A stretch of DNA of 64,000 nucleotides from Actinomycetales bacterium SN12 (GCA_002837415.1 PJCV01000005.1:62001-126000), one strand, 5' to 3'; positions 44,298-53,567 are shown, counted from the stretch's first letter. Notes: generated by a model from the sequence alone, not told the origin. Made by a program: numbers and translations.

Positions 44298-45058
44298 CTC
44301 CGGATGCCGTGATCGGAGCGGGTGCGCTCTGGATCGCCATCCCGCTCGCTCTTCTCGCCGGACTCGTGTCGTTCCTGTCGCCGTGCATCCTGCCGCTCGT
44401 GCCGGGGTACCTCGGGTTCATCGGCGGAGCGGCGGGCACGGCATCTTCGCCTCAGCCGCAGGTCACGCAGGCCGCCGCTCAGCGCCGTCGGATGCTTCTC
44501 GGCGTCCTTCTGTTCATCGCCGGGTTCACGGTGGTGTTCGTCGCCTACACGGTGATCGGCGGTGCGGCATCCGTCTTCTTCCTGGAATGGGGCGACCTGA
44601 TCACCCGCATCCTGGGCGGCATCGTCGTGCTGATGGGCCTGATCTTCCTCGGTCTGTTCGGCTTCGCGCAGCGCCAGTACAAGATGCAGGTGAGCTCCAC
44701 CACGGGACTCATCGGCGCACCCCTGCTCGGCTTCACACTCGCGATCGGCTGGGCGCCGTGCACCGGCCCCACGCTCGGCGCGATCATCAGCGTCGGCTGG
44801 ACGCTGGGCGACCCGTGGCGTGCCGGGCTGCTCGGCGTCGCGTACTCGCTCGGCCTCGGCATCCCGTTCCTGCTGGTCGCGCTCGGCTTCGGCTGGGCGA
44901 CCAGCGCGACCGCCTTCATGCGTCGCCACATCCGCACCGTGAACATCGTCGGCGGTGCGCTGCTGATCGTGCTCGGCCTGCTGATGATCACCGGCGTGTG
45001 GACCCAGATCATGTCTCGACTCACGGCGGTGATGAGCAGTGTCATCCTCCCCCTCTGA
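44294..45058 (+). CDS. ccdA: Cytochrome c biogenesis thiol:disulfide carrier CcdA
   Basis: Membrane protein of 254 residues with six spans. The two reactive cysteines lie in the expected spans: SFLSPCILPLVPGYL (first) and AIGWAPCTGPTLGAI (fourth). It passes electrons from cytoplasmic thioredoxin to ResA. It overlaps the resB gene by 20 bp. Confidence 0.95.
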   Translation: MTPDAVIGAGALWIAIPLALLAGLVSFLSPCILPLVPGYLGFIGGAAGTASSPQPQVTQAAAQRRRMLLGVLLFIAGFTVVFVAYTVIGGAASVFFLEWGDLITRILGGIVVLMGLIFLGLFGFAQRQYKMQVSSTTGLIGAPLLGFTLAIGWAPCTGPTLGAIISVGWTLGDPWRAGLLGVAYSLGLGIPFLLVALGFGWATSATAFMRRHIRTVNIVGGALLIVLGLLMITGVWTQIMSRLTAVMSSVILPL

Positions 45059-46853
45059 TCGCGCCGGCAGCGCTGGCGCCTCGGGCCGCTCCAGCGCGTC
45101 TGGCCGCTCCGGCGCCTCTGGCCGCGATGACGGCGCGGCAGCGGCATCCGACCCGCTGCGCCCCGCCGATCACATCGACTCCGCACCCGTCGACGAGAAC
45201 GAGATCAACCAGCCGCAGCTGGGCGTCGTGGGCTGGCTGCGCTGGGGCTGGCGACAGCTGACCTCGATGCGCGTCGCGCTGGTGCTGCTGCTGATCCTCG
45301 CCATCGCCGCGATCCCCGGATCGGTGTTCCCGCAGCGCACGGCGGACCCGAACGGCGTCGTGCAGTACAAGCAGAACAACCCCGACACCTTCCCGGTGCT
45401 CGACGCCATGCGGATGTTCGACGTGTACTCGTCGCCGTGGTTCTCGGCCATCTACCTGCTGCTGTTCATCTCGCTGATCGGCTGCATCATCCCGCGGATC
45501 AAGCACCACGCGAAGGCGCTGCGCGCGCTGCCGCCCCGCACACCCGCGCGGCTCGGCCGGCTCGAGCACCACCGCTCCACAGTCTGGGCCCCTGAGCCTG
45601 CCGAAGGGGACGGCAATGCATCCACGGCGATCGACGCAGCCGCCGCGATCGACGTCGCCGAGAAGCAGCTGAAGTCCCTCGGCTACCGCGTCGCGCGCTA
45701 CGACCGCGGCCGGACGTGGTCTGTGTCGGCGGAGCGCGGCTACTGGCGCGAGACGGGCAACCTGCTCTTCCACATCTCGCTGGTCGGCGTGCTGGTGACG
45801 GTCGGCATCGGCGGCGGCTTCGCCTACACCGGGCAGCGCGTGGTCATCGAGGGCGCCAGCTACGTCAACACGTTGATCGACTACAACTCGATCAACCGGG
45901 GGCGCTTCGTCGCCGACGACTCGTTCCAGCCCTACGCGCTCACTCTCGACTCGTTCGACGTCACCTACGAGGACTTCGGCACGCCCGGCGCCGGACAGGC
46001 CGGCAACTTCGCTGCCAACCTCTCGGTGCGAAACATCGACGGCTCAGCGAGCAAGGGCACCGTGCGCGTCAACCACCCGCTGCACGTGGGCGGCGACAGC
46101 ATCTACCTGCTCGGAAACGGCTACGCGCCCACGATCACCGTGCGCAACGCCGACGGCGACAAGGTGTTCAGCGGGCCGGTGGAGTTCCTGCCGCAGGACA
46201 GCGCCATGACCTCGCTCGGCGTGGTCAAGGTCACCGACGGCATGCCGGAGCAGCTCGGCATGATCGGCTTCCTCTACCCGACGCCGCTGAAGATGAAGAG
46301 CGGCGCGTACACCTCGGTGCACGGTGCGTTGAACCTCCCGCTGCTGACGCTCGACGTGTACCAGGGTGACCTCGGCGTCGACGGCGGCAAGCCGGTCTCG
46401 GTGTTCGAGCTCAACACCGACGGCCTCGAGAAGCTCAACGGCCGCACCACCGATACGAAGTCCATCGAGCTGCAGCCCGGCGAGACCGCCGACCTGCCCA
46501 ACGGCCTCGGCACCGTCACGTTCGAGAACGTGTCGCCGGAGGGCGCGAAGGACACCCTGCAGTCGGTCAAGCGCTACGTCTCGCTGCAGATCCATCACGA
46601 CGCCTCGGCACCGTGGGTGCTGGCGTTCGCGCTGCTCGCCCTCGGCGGCCTGGGACTCGCCCTCTTCGTGCCGCGTCGGCGCATGTGGGTGAAGGCCACC
46701 GCCGCCGACGACGGCATCCACCTCGAGTACGCCGCCCTCGCGCGCGGCGACGATCCGACCCTCGCCGCCGCCGTGGACGACCTCGTCCGCGGACACGAGC
46801 GGCTTCTCGACGCGGCCGCGCCCGAAGGCTCGACCCCCGCAAAGGGAGACTGA
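45039..46853 (+). CDS. resB: Cytochrome c biogenesis protein ResB (Ccs1)
   Basis: System II haem-delivery/ligation subunit of 604 residues. A Ser/Gly/Ala-rich tail of ~45 residues precedes the first span (MRVALVLLLILAIAAIPGSVFPQ), then FSAIYLLLFISLIGCIIPRI. A third span near GNLLFHISLVGVLVTVGIGGGFAYTG and a large extracytoplasmic domain follow, and the final span is about 60 residues from the end. It forms a complex with CcsB. A palindromic CTGAGCC repeat lies in frame between spans 2 and 3 (see 45590-45608). Confidence 0.93.
   Translation: MSSSPSDRAGSAGASGRSSASGRSGASGRDDGAAAASDPLRPADHIDSAPVDENEINQPQLGVVGWLRWGWRQLTSMRVALVLLLILAIAAIPGSVFPQRTADPNGVVQYKQNNPDTFPVLDAMRMFDVYSSPWFSAIYLLLFISLIGCIIPRIKHHAKALRALPPRTPARLGRLEHHRSTVWAPEPAEGDGNASTAIDAAAAIDVAEKQLKSLGYRVARYDRGRTWSVSAERGYWRETGNLLFHISLVGVLVTVGIGGGFAYTGQRVVIEGASYVNTLIDYNSINRGRFVADDSFQPYALTLDSFDVTYEDFGTPGAGQAGNFAANLSVRNIDGSASKGTVRVNHPLHVGGDSIYLLGNGYAPTITVRNADGDKVFSGPVEFLPQDSAMTSLGVVKVTDGMPEQLGMIGFLYPTPLKMKSGAYTSVHGALNLPLLTLDVYQGDLGVDGGKPVSVFELNTDGLEKLNGRTTDTKSIELQPGETADLPNGLGTVTFENVSPEGAKDTLQSVKRYVSLQIHHDASAPWVLAFALLALGGLGLALFVPRRRMWVKATAADDGIHLEYAALARGDDPTLAAAVDDLVRGHERLLDAAAPEGSTPAKGD
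45590..45608. repeat. CTGAGCCTGCCGAAGGGG repeat inside resB
   Basis: The same core as at 31825-31842 (CTGAGCCTGnCGAAGGG, one base different) lies in the ResB coding sequence, giving the codons PEPAEG within WAPEPAEGDGNAS. It is in frame and lies in a variable soluble loop. It appears to be an insertion of the dispersed repeat tolerated in the protein. Confidence 0.65.
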
Positions 46854-46856
46854 CAC

Positions 46857-47846
46857 ATGCCCGACCTCGATTCGATCTCGATCCTCACGCTGTGGACGGC
46901 CATCGCCGTCTACGCCGGCTCGTTCATCGCCTACGCCTTCGACCTGGCCCGCCGCTCCTCGGCGACGACCGCCGAGGTCCAGTCGCCGGCGCTGGTCGCG
47001 GCCGGGGGAGCGGATGCCCGTGGCGCCGGCGCACCGGCATCCGGAACCGCCGCAGGCGGCAAGGGGAAGAGCGGCAAGCCGCGCTTCATCTTCGCTCGCA
47101 TCGGCACGGCGCTGGCGATCCTCGGCTGGCTGTTCCACCTCACCTCGGCGCTGACCCGTGGCTTCGCAGCCGGACGCGTGCCGTGGGCGAACCTGTACGA
47201 GTTCGCGATGATCGGCACGCTGCTGATCATGGGCGTGTACCTGGTCGTGCTCACGCGCATCGACCTGCGCTACCTGGGCACGTTCATCTCCGGCCTCGTC
47301 GTCGTGCTGCTCGGCGCCGCCGCGGCGAACTTCTACGTCGCGGTCACGCCGCTGGTCGACCCGCTGAAGTCGGTGTGGCTTGTGATCCATGTGTTCGTGG
47401 CGTCGCTGTCGACCGCGCTGTTCGCCCTCGCCTTCGCCCTGTCGGTCATGCAGCTCATGCAGTCGCGTCGCGAGCGTCGCATTGCCGAGGGCATCGAGAG
47501 TGCCGGCCCGGGGTTCCTGCGCACGCTGCCGAACACGGCGCGTCTCGAGAACATGGCGTACCACTTCACCGTCGTCGGCTTCATCTTCTGGACCTTCACG
47601 CTGATCGCCGGCTCGATCTGGGCGCAGGACGCCTGGGGCCGGTACTGGGGCTTCGACGTGAAGGAGACCTGGACCTTCATCATCTGGGTGCTCTACGCCG
47701 GGTACATCCACGCGCGCGCGACGCGCGGCTGGCGCGGCAACCCGTCGGCATGGCTGTCGATCACGGGCTTCACCGCCGTGATCTTCAACTTCGCGATCGT
47801 GAACGTGTTCTTCAAGGGCCTGCACGCGTACTCCGGCCTGAGCTGA
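46857..47846 (+). CDS. ccsB: Cytochrome c biogenesis protein CcsB (CcsA-like)
   Basis: Haem-handling membrane protein of 329 residues. The WWD-type haem site is visible as IWAQDAWGRYWGFDVKETWT, followed by VLYAGYIHARATRGWRGN with a conserved His. It acts with ResB to attach haem to apocytochromes c outside the membrane. It lies 3 bp after resB and closes the histidine phosphatase-resA-ccdA-resB-ccsB cluster. A large repeat array follows. Confidence 0.95.
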   Translation: MPDLDSISILTLWTAIAVYAGSFIAYAFDLARRSSATTAEVQSPALVAAGGADARGAGAPASGTAAGGKGKSGKPRFIFARIGTALAILGWLFHLTSALTRGFAAGRVPWANLYEFAMIGTLLIMGVYLVVLTRIDLRYLGTFISGLVVVLLGAAAANFYVAVTPLVDPLKSVWLVIHVFVASLSTALFALAFALSVMQLMQSRRERRIAEGIESAGPGFLRTLPNTARLENMAYHFTVVGFIFWTFTLIAGSIWAQDAWGRYWGFDVKETWTFIIWVLYAGYIHARATRGWRGNPSAWLSITGFTAVIFNFAIVNVFFKGLHAYSGLS

Positions 47847-47886
47847 GCTTTTCTCCTGGCCCCTGCGCCCCTGCGCCCTTGCGCCC

Positions 47887-48500
47887 GCGCGGAGGTAGGC
47901 GAACACGCGGAGGAAGGAAGATATCCGCTGATTCGTCCTACCTCCGCGCGTTCGCCTACGTCGGGTGAGTGGTCAGGTCGGGCGACGAGGTTGAGCGGAT
48001 GCCGCGGAAGCGGATTGTCCCCGCGGCCGGCACTTCCCCGGCCCGGTGCCTCGTGCGCCCCGGTGCCTCGTGTGCCGGCTGTGCCTCTTGGCCCGCGCGG
48101 AGGTAGGCGAACACGCGGGGGTAGGAATATACCCACTGAATCATCCTCCCTTGGCAGGTTCGCCTACGTCGGGTGAGTGATCACGTCCGGCGGTGAGGTT
48201 GAGCGGATGCTCGGGAACCGGGGTGCCCCGGTGGGCGGACCTTTCCTCGGCCCGGTGCCTCGTGCTTGCGCCGCGCTGCGCCTCTTGCGCCCGCGCCGAG
48301 GTAGGCGAAAACACGGAGGTAGGAAGATACCCCGCTGATTCGTCCTACCTCGGCGCGTTCGCCTACGTCGGGTGAGTGATTAGTCCGGCGGTGAGGTTGA
48401 GCGGATGCCGCGGGAGCGGATTGTCTCCGCGGCCGGCACTTCCCGGCGCGGTGCCTCGTGCGCCCCGGCACCTCGCGCGCCGGGTCGTGGCTCGTGCGCC
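47887..48500. repeat. Palindromic element family D, three tandem ~200-bp units
   Basis: The 827-bp gap 47847-48673 has no gene. GAGGTAGGCGAA recurs at 47892, 48100 and 48298 (periods 208 and 198 bp). Each unit holds a long inverted repeat: GTAGGCGAACACGCGGAGG on the left, TCCTACCTCCGCG and GTTCGCCTACGTC on the right. It is followed by a conserved linker TGAGGTTGAGCGGATGC and a CCGCGG-containing stem, then GGTGCCTCGTGCG-like runs. Units differ by scattered changes, unit 2 being the most degraded. Short frames here are not genes. Confidence 0.8.
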
Positions 48501-48570
48501 CGCGCCGAGGGGTTCCCGGGTAAGCATCCTGGGCCGGACGAGCTGCCCGCCCTGAGGCAGCGGGGCTGCA

Positions 48571-48648
48571 CGGACGAAGGCAAACAAGCGAGGGTAGGAC
48601 GCGGATCGTGGGATCCGTCCTACCCTCGCTTGTTCGCCTGCGTCCGAA
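48571..48648. repeat. Family D-related perfect hairpin behind the YhgE gene
   Basis: AACAAGCGAGGGTAGGACG (48583-48601) and its exact complement (48616-48634) form a 19-bp stem with a 14-base loop. Flanking GGACGAAGGC / GCCTGCGTCC extends it. It lies 26 bp beyond the stop of the YhgE/Pip gene on the other strand, and shares the GGTAGG/TTCGCCT motifs of the array next to it. Confidence 0.75.
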
Positions 48649-48673
48649 GAGTCAGGCGGCAGAACTCCGGATG

Positions 48674-50710
48674 CTAGGCCGCGGCCAGCACGGCCTTGGC
48701 CGACGTGGTGCGGCGGGTTGCCACGACGATGGTCGCGACACCGAGCGAGAGCACGGCCCAGACGACCAGGCCCGCGAAGGCGGCTCCGCTCGGCTCGATC
48801 AGACCGCTCAGCGCCGGTGCAGTCGGCATCGCAGCTCCGAGACTGGCGAGCCAGTCGGGAACCGTGGAGATCAGGCTCGTTGCGAATGCCAGCACGCCGA
48901 TCAGCGCGCTGATCCAGCGACCGATACCGCCGAGCACGGCGACGAGCGCCTGGTTGATCGCTGCGAACGCGATACCGGCGACGACCGCGAACCCGGCGAA
49001 GCCCCACCACGTGGCCGCGTCGTACTGCGTGACGAGCTGCACGACCAGCGCGACGAGCAGACCCTGAGCCGCACCGATCGCCGCAGCCGGCCAGAAGCCG
49101 CGCAGCACCATGCCGGCCGACGAGCGCCGCGAGGTGAGCGTGCTGCCCGGGACAGCCCGCAGCACGACGAACGAGGCCAGCGCGCCGAACCACAGCACGA
49201 CAGCCGACAGCAGCGGAATCGTCGCCGGACCGAAGAGGTCATTCGAATCGGAGTTCGAGGTGACCGGGTCGGCGATCACCGAGGCGAGCGAGGTCGACTG
49301 CTCCTCGTCGAACGAAGGCAGCGAGGTCGAGGCGGTGTGCAGGCCGTCGGCGAGATCGCCGGTGCCGGATGCCAGTTCGTCCAGACCGCTCGAAAGCTCG
49401 CCGGCGCCTTCGCCGAGGGCGGTGATGCCGTCTCCCAGCTGCGATGCGCCGTCAGCGAGAGACCGACCGCCGTCGTCGATGCCGTCAGCGCCTGCGGCGA
49501 GACCGCGCGCTCCGTCGGCGGACTGGCCGACGCCAGCGGCCAACTGCCCGAGTCCCCCGCCTAGCTGCGAGGCAGCGTCGCCTGCCGTGCGCAGCTGGCC
49601 ACCGAGAGCGCCGAACAGTTCCTTTACGCCGCTAGCGACCCCGCCCGCGTATGCCTGGCTCTCCAAGGCGGGTTGCACAGCTGTGCCCAGATCGGAAGCG
49701 GCTGCGCCGAGCTCATCACAGAACTGCGGCGAGGCGCCGGCGGCGATGCATCGCGCAGACAAAGCGCCAATCTCTCCGGAACTGCTACGCACAATGCCCG
49801 CAGCCTGCTGGGCCCGATCGGATGCCGTGGCCGCGCTCGACACGAGACTTTGCGCGTCGCCCTGAGGCTCAGTGAGCGCCGTCGCGCCAGCAGTCAGGCC
49901 TTGCCCGAGCGTTGTGGCGCCGTTCGCCACTTCGCCAGCCTTCTCCGCGATGGTGTCCAGCCCAGTCCCGAGCTGCGTAGCCCCGCTGGAGAGCTGACCC
50001 GCCCCGCCGGCCAGCTCACCCGCACCGTCGGCGAGCTTGTTCGCTCCGTCAGCCAGCTGCGTCGCGCCATCCGGGATCGCGGCTGCGCCATCAGCGGCCG
50101 AGCGTGCACCGTCGGCGAGCTTGTCGGCGCCGTCTGCGGCATCCCCGATCTGGTCGCCGATGGTTTTGAAGCCGATCAGCACGTTGCCGACCGTCGCCTC
50201 GCTGAGCATCGTGCCGAGGGTCGAAGCGGCGACCGAGGCGATCTGCTGGCTGATCAGCCCGTCTGCCACTCGCCCGTCGGGCGGCGTGGTCACGCTGATC
50301 TCGGCCTGCTCCGCAGATCCGTCGCCGTCCTGCAGGGCGACGCCCGCCGAGGTCGCATCTTTCGAGAACGACTTCGGGATCGTCACGATCGCCTGGTATC
50401 GGCCGTCGGCCATGCCTTCGGAGGCGTCGTCCTCATTCGAGATGACCCACGTCAGGTTCGAATCGAGCTCGTCCGAGCCCTCGACGAGGCCCGCAGCGAG
50501 CTGGCGACCGAGCGGGGTGTACTGACCGTCGATCGTGACCGGCTTGTCGAGGTTGACGACCGCAGCCGTCATCTCCTCGAGGCGGTCGGTCGGGTTGTGA
50601 AGCGCTGCGACGAGGATCCCGCCGATCATGGCGGGCAGCAGCAGCACCCCGATGAGCGTCAGCCAGGTGATCGGTCGGCGCGAACGTGCGCGTTCGATGG
50701 GGAGGGTCAT
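48674..50710 (-). CDS. YhgE/Pip-domain membrane protein
   Basis: Protein of 678 residues with the YhgE/Pip architecture: one N-terminal span (ITWLTLIGVLLLPAMIGGIL), an extracytoplasmic N-domain with LPxG-like turns, a long helical stretch of LxDGAxxLxxGA heptads (residues about 190-470), and five or six C-terminal spans. Related to EsaA/phage-infection proteins, some of which are exported-protein accessory factors or ABC-2-like exporters. Its start overlaps the MMPL stop by 4 bp, so the two are co-translated. It probably works with that exporter. Confidence 0.88.
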   Translation of the reverse strand: MTLPIERARSRRPITWLTLIGVLLLPAMIGGILVAALHNPTDRLEEMTAAVVNLDKPVTIDGQYTPLGRQLAAGLVEGSDELDSNLTWVISNEDDASEGMADGRYQAIVTIPKSFSKDATSAGVALQDGDGSAEQAEISVTTPPDGRVADGLISQQIASVAASTLGTMLSEATVGNVLIGFKTIGDQIGDAADGADKLADGARSAADGAAAIPDGATQLADGANKLADGAGELAGGAGQLSSGATQLGTGLDTIAEKAGEVANGATTLGQGLTAGATALTEPQGDAQSLVSSAATASDRAQQAAGIVRSSSGEIGALSARCIAAGASPQFCDELGAAASDLGTAVQPALESQAYAGGVASGVKELFGALGGQLRTAGDAASQLGGGLGQLAAGVGQSADGARGLAAGADGIDDGGRSLADGASQLGDGITALGEGAGELSSGLDELASGTGDLADGLHTASTSLPSFDEEQSTSLASVIADPVTSNSDSNDLFGPATIPLLSAVVLWFGALASFVVLRAVPGSTLTSRRSSAGMVLRGFWPAAAIGAAQGLLVALVVQLVTQYDAATWWGFAGFAVVAGIAFAAINQALVAVLGGIGRWISALIGVLAFATSLISTVPDWLASLGAAMPTAPALSGLIEPSGAAFAGLVVWAVLSLGVATIVVATRRTTSAKAVLAAA

Positions 50711-53430
50711 GCGTTCACCTCGGTCGAGTCGGAGGTCGGGATATCAGCGCTCTCGCGCAGGTCGGTGACGGATGCCAGGGGTCGGCCGGCATCGGCGAGC
50801 AGCCGCTGCGCGGCATCCGGATCCGTCGTCGTGAACAGCACCGCGACATCGCCGGCGTCACGCAGTCGCGCGGCGAGCTGGTCGCGCGCCGATGCCGAGA
50901 CGCGCTCCACACCGTCGAGGATCACCAGCGTGGTCTGACCGCGCAGCGCCTCGGACAGCTGGGTGGCGGCATCCGGCTCGTCGAGCAGGGCGACGCCGAC
51001 ATGCGCGCGCACCCACGCCGAGCGGCCCGGTAGCAGATGACCGGTGACGCGCAGCTTCCCGGCATCCGGTTTCACGCGTCCCGACAGGACGAGAGCCAGA
51101 GTGCGGAGAGCGCGCGGGGTCGCGCCGGTGACAGCCAGCGACCCGCCGGGCGCGAGTCGCAGGTGCGCGCCGTGGATTCCCGCGCCGTCGACGACGAGAT
51201 CGTCGGCGGCGAGGATGCTGTCATCACCCGGCCACGCGTCGAGTGCGCGCTCGCGCTCGACCGCCTCACCCTCGATGTCGACGTGCGGCAGGATGCGCTG
51301 CATCCATCGCGGGATGCTCCATGCGCGGTCGCCGAGGATCGCCATCACCGCGGGGATCAGCGTCATGCGCACGAGGAACGCGTCGATCGCGATGCCCGCT
51401 GCCAGACCCAGGGCGATCGGCTTGAGCGACGAGTCGCCCTCCGGCACGAATGCGACGAAGACGGCGAACATGATGAGCGCTGCGGCTGTGACCACGCGGG
51501 CGGTGCCGGCGAATCCAGACCTCACGGCTTCGACGGCCTCGGCGCGGCCCGAGCCGCGAGCGTGCACGAAGTCCTCGCGCATCCGCGAGACGAGGAACAC
51601 CTGGTAGTCCATCGCCAGTCCGAACAGCACGCCCATGAGCACGATCGGCATGAAGCTGATGATCGGGCCGGTGCGCGCGACGTGCAGGGCATCCGCGAAC
51701 CAGCCCCACTCGAAGACGGCGGCGACGACACCGAAGGCGGCGACGATCGAGAGCAGATATCCGATCGCGGCGGTGACGGGCACCCAGATCGAGCGGAACA
51801 CGATCGCGAGCAGGATGAGCGACAGGCCGATCACGAAGATGCCGAACGGCAGCAGTGCGGCACCGAGCTGGTCGGAGATGTCGATCGCGACGGCCGTGAA
51901 TCCGGTGACCTTCAGGTCGATGCCGTATTCGTCGAGCCACTCGTCGTGGTGCGAGCGCAGCTCGCGCACCAGGTCGCTGGTCGCCGGGTCGTCGGGCGCC
52001 GTCTTGGGGACGATCTGCACGATGCCCGTGTCGGCCGTCTCATTCGGCGTGGCGAGAGCGACCTCGCGCACGCCGGGGAGCTTCTCGACCTCGTCGCCGA
52101 GATCCTTCATGAGGTTCAGCGGGTCGGTGGAGGTGACGATCGTGCCGGTGAGGATCAGCGGGCCGTTGAAGCCGGGGCCGAACTCCTCTGCGGTGAGGTC
52201 GTAGTTGACACGCGCCTCCGACCCCTTGGCCAGCACGCCTGCGTTGGGCAGGGCGAGGTTGAGGCTGAGCGCGGGGATGGCGACGATGCCGAGCCCGACG
52301 ATCACCGCGGTCGCGACGACGACGGGGCGCTTCGTGATGGCGTCGACCCATCGACGCGAGAAGGTGGGCCGAGGTGCGGCATCCGCCTTCCGGCGCGCAC
52401 GACGGGGCCGGCCTGCGACGCGACCCTTCAGGAACCCGAGCAGTGCGGGGGTGAGCGTGACCGAGATGGCCACGGCGATCGCGACGGCGACGGCTGCCGC
52501 TATGCCCATGGTGGTCAGGAACGGGATGCCGGCGAAACCGAGTCCGATCAGGGCGATCAGCACCGTGACGCCGGCGAACACGACGGCGGAACCCGCGGTG
52601 CCTACCGCGCGCGATGCGGACTCCTCCGGCTGGATCCCCTCGCGCACCTGATCCTGGTGGCGCGCGACGATGAACAGCGAGTAGTCGATTCCCACGGCCA
52701 ATCCGAGCATGAGCGCGAGGAGGGGAGTGGTCGACGACACAGTGGCGAAGGCCGTGGCGGCGAAGATGCCGGCCATCGAGATGCCCACCCCGAGCACAGC
52801 CGTCAGCAGCGGGAGCCCGGCGACGACGAACGAGCGGAAGGTGACGATGAGCACGAGCAGCGCGATCAGCAGGCCGATCGCCTCGGTGATGGTGACCGTG
52901 GGCACTGATGCGGTGAAGAGGTCACCGCCGAGCGCGGTGCGGGAGCCGTCGGGCAGGGATGCCGTCAGGTCCTCGACGACGCGATGCAGTTCGTCCTTCA
53001 CCTTGTCTGAGACCGTCGAGGCCTGACCGTCGAACTGCAGCCGCACGATGGCGGCGGTGTGCTCCTCGTTGACCATCCCCTCGACGTTCTCGTCATAGGG
53101 CGATGTGGCGGCGAGGACGCCCTTCACATCGGACAGCTTCTCGACGGAGTCCTCGATCTCGTCCCTGTACCCCGCGTCGGTGACGTCATCGCCATCGGCT
53201 GCGACGACGATGAACTGCGCATTGGTGCCGCTCACCTGGGGGAAGGTGCGCTCCAGCTGCTCCAACCCCGCCTGCGACTCGGTGCCGGGAATCGAGAAGG
53301 CGTTGTCGGTGCCGGCGCCGAGCCCCAGCGCCCCACCGCCCGCGACGCCGAGCACGATCAGCCAGGCGAAGAGCACGCGCCAGGGGTGGCGGAACGACCA
53401 GCGCCCCAGCGAGGAGAGGAAAGTGGACAC
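50707..53430 (-). CDS. MMPL/RND-type exporter with degenerate ABC-ATPase-like C-terminal domain
   Basis: Protein of 907 residues. Residues 1-740 are a complete MMPL transporter with about 12 spans: two repeats of one plus five helices, the extracytoplasmic loops opening TDNAFSIPGTESQAGLEQLER and LPNAGVLAKGSEARVNY, and ALMLGLAVGIDYSLFIVARHQDQV in the core. The last ~170 residues (50710-51219) look like an ABC ATPase that has lost its P-loop: GATPRALRT stands where GxxGxGKST is expected, and LVILDGVERV stands for Walker B. The start is GTG at 53430 behind GGAGGTCGC. Likely exports lipid or toxic compounds under TetR control. The tail's role is unknown. Confidence 0.88.
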   Translation of the reverse strand: MSTFLSSLGRWSFRHPWRVLFAWLIVLGVAGGGALGLGAGTDNAFSIPGTESQAGLEQLERTFPQVSGTNAQFIVVAADGDDVTDAGYRDEIEDSVEKLSDVKGVLAATSPYDENVEGMVNEEHTAAIVRLQFDGQASTVSDKVKDELHRVVEDLTASLPDGSRTALGGDLFTASVPTVTITEAIGLLIALLVLIVTFRSFVVAGLPLLTAVLGVGISMAGIFAATAFATVSSTTPLLALMLGLAVGIDYSLFIVARHQDQVREGIQPEESASRAVGTAGSAVVFAGVTVLIALIGLGFAGIPFLTTMGIAAAVAVAIAVAISVTLTPALLGFLKGRVAGRPRRARRKADAAPRPTFSRRWVDAITKRPVVVATAVIVGLGIVAIPALSLNLALPNAGVLAKGSEARVNYDLTAEEFGPGFNGPLILTGTIVTSTDPLNLMKDLGDEVEKLPGVREVALATPNETADTGIVQIVPKTAPDDPATSDLVRELRSHHDEWLDEYGIDLKVTGFTAVAIDISDQLGAALLPFGIFVIGLSLILLAIVFRSIWVPVTAAIGYLLSIVAAFGVVAAVFEWGWFADALHVARTGPIISFMPIVLMGVLFGLAMDYQVFLVSRMREDFVHARGSGRAEAVEAVRSGFAGTARVVTAAALIMFAVFVAFVPEGDSSLKPIALGLAAGIAIDAFLVRMTLIPAVMAILGDRAWSIPRWMQRILPHVDIEGEAVERERALDAWPGDDSILAADDLVVDGAGIHGAHLRLAPGGSLAVTGATPRALRTLALVLSGRVKPDAGKLRVTGHLLPGRSAWVRAHVGVALLDEPDAATQLSEALRGQTTLVILDGVERVSASARDQLAARLRDAGDVAVLFTTTDPDAAQRLLADAGRPLASVTDLRESADIPTSDSTEVNA

Positions 53431-53446
53431 GCGACCTCCGACAGTC

Positions 53447-53481
53447 CGATACATGACCGTATTGAATACGTCCCTGTATCG
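53447..53481. promoter_or_regulatory. Nested palindromic operator between MMPL and TetR genes
   Basis: Outer arms CGATACA (53447-53453) and TGTATCG (53475-53481) enclose inner arms CGTATT (53458-53463) and AATACG (53465-53470), all perfect and symmetric about base 53464. The 35-bp site lies 16 bp upstream of the MMPL GTG and 86 bp before the divergent TetR ATG. This is the expected place and form of a TetR-dimer operator, possibly binding two dimers. Confidence 0.65.
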
Positions 53482-53567
53482 TAAGGCAGAGACGAACGAC
53501 GATGCTGTGCGTGGGATGTGAAGAGAGCGCTCGGCTGGACGTGCCAGAGTGAAGGCAGGAGGGCACC

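Noticed and set aside
47881-48648. Short frames in the family D array on both strands
   Set aside because: They are periodic with the repeat and have no ribosome sites or homology. The array is treated as non-coding.
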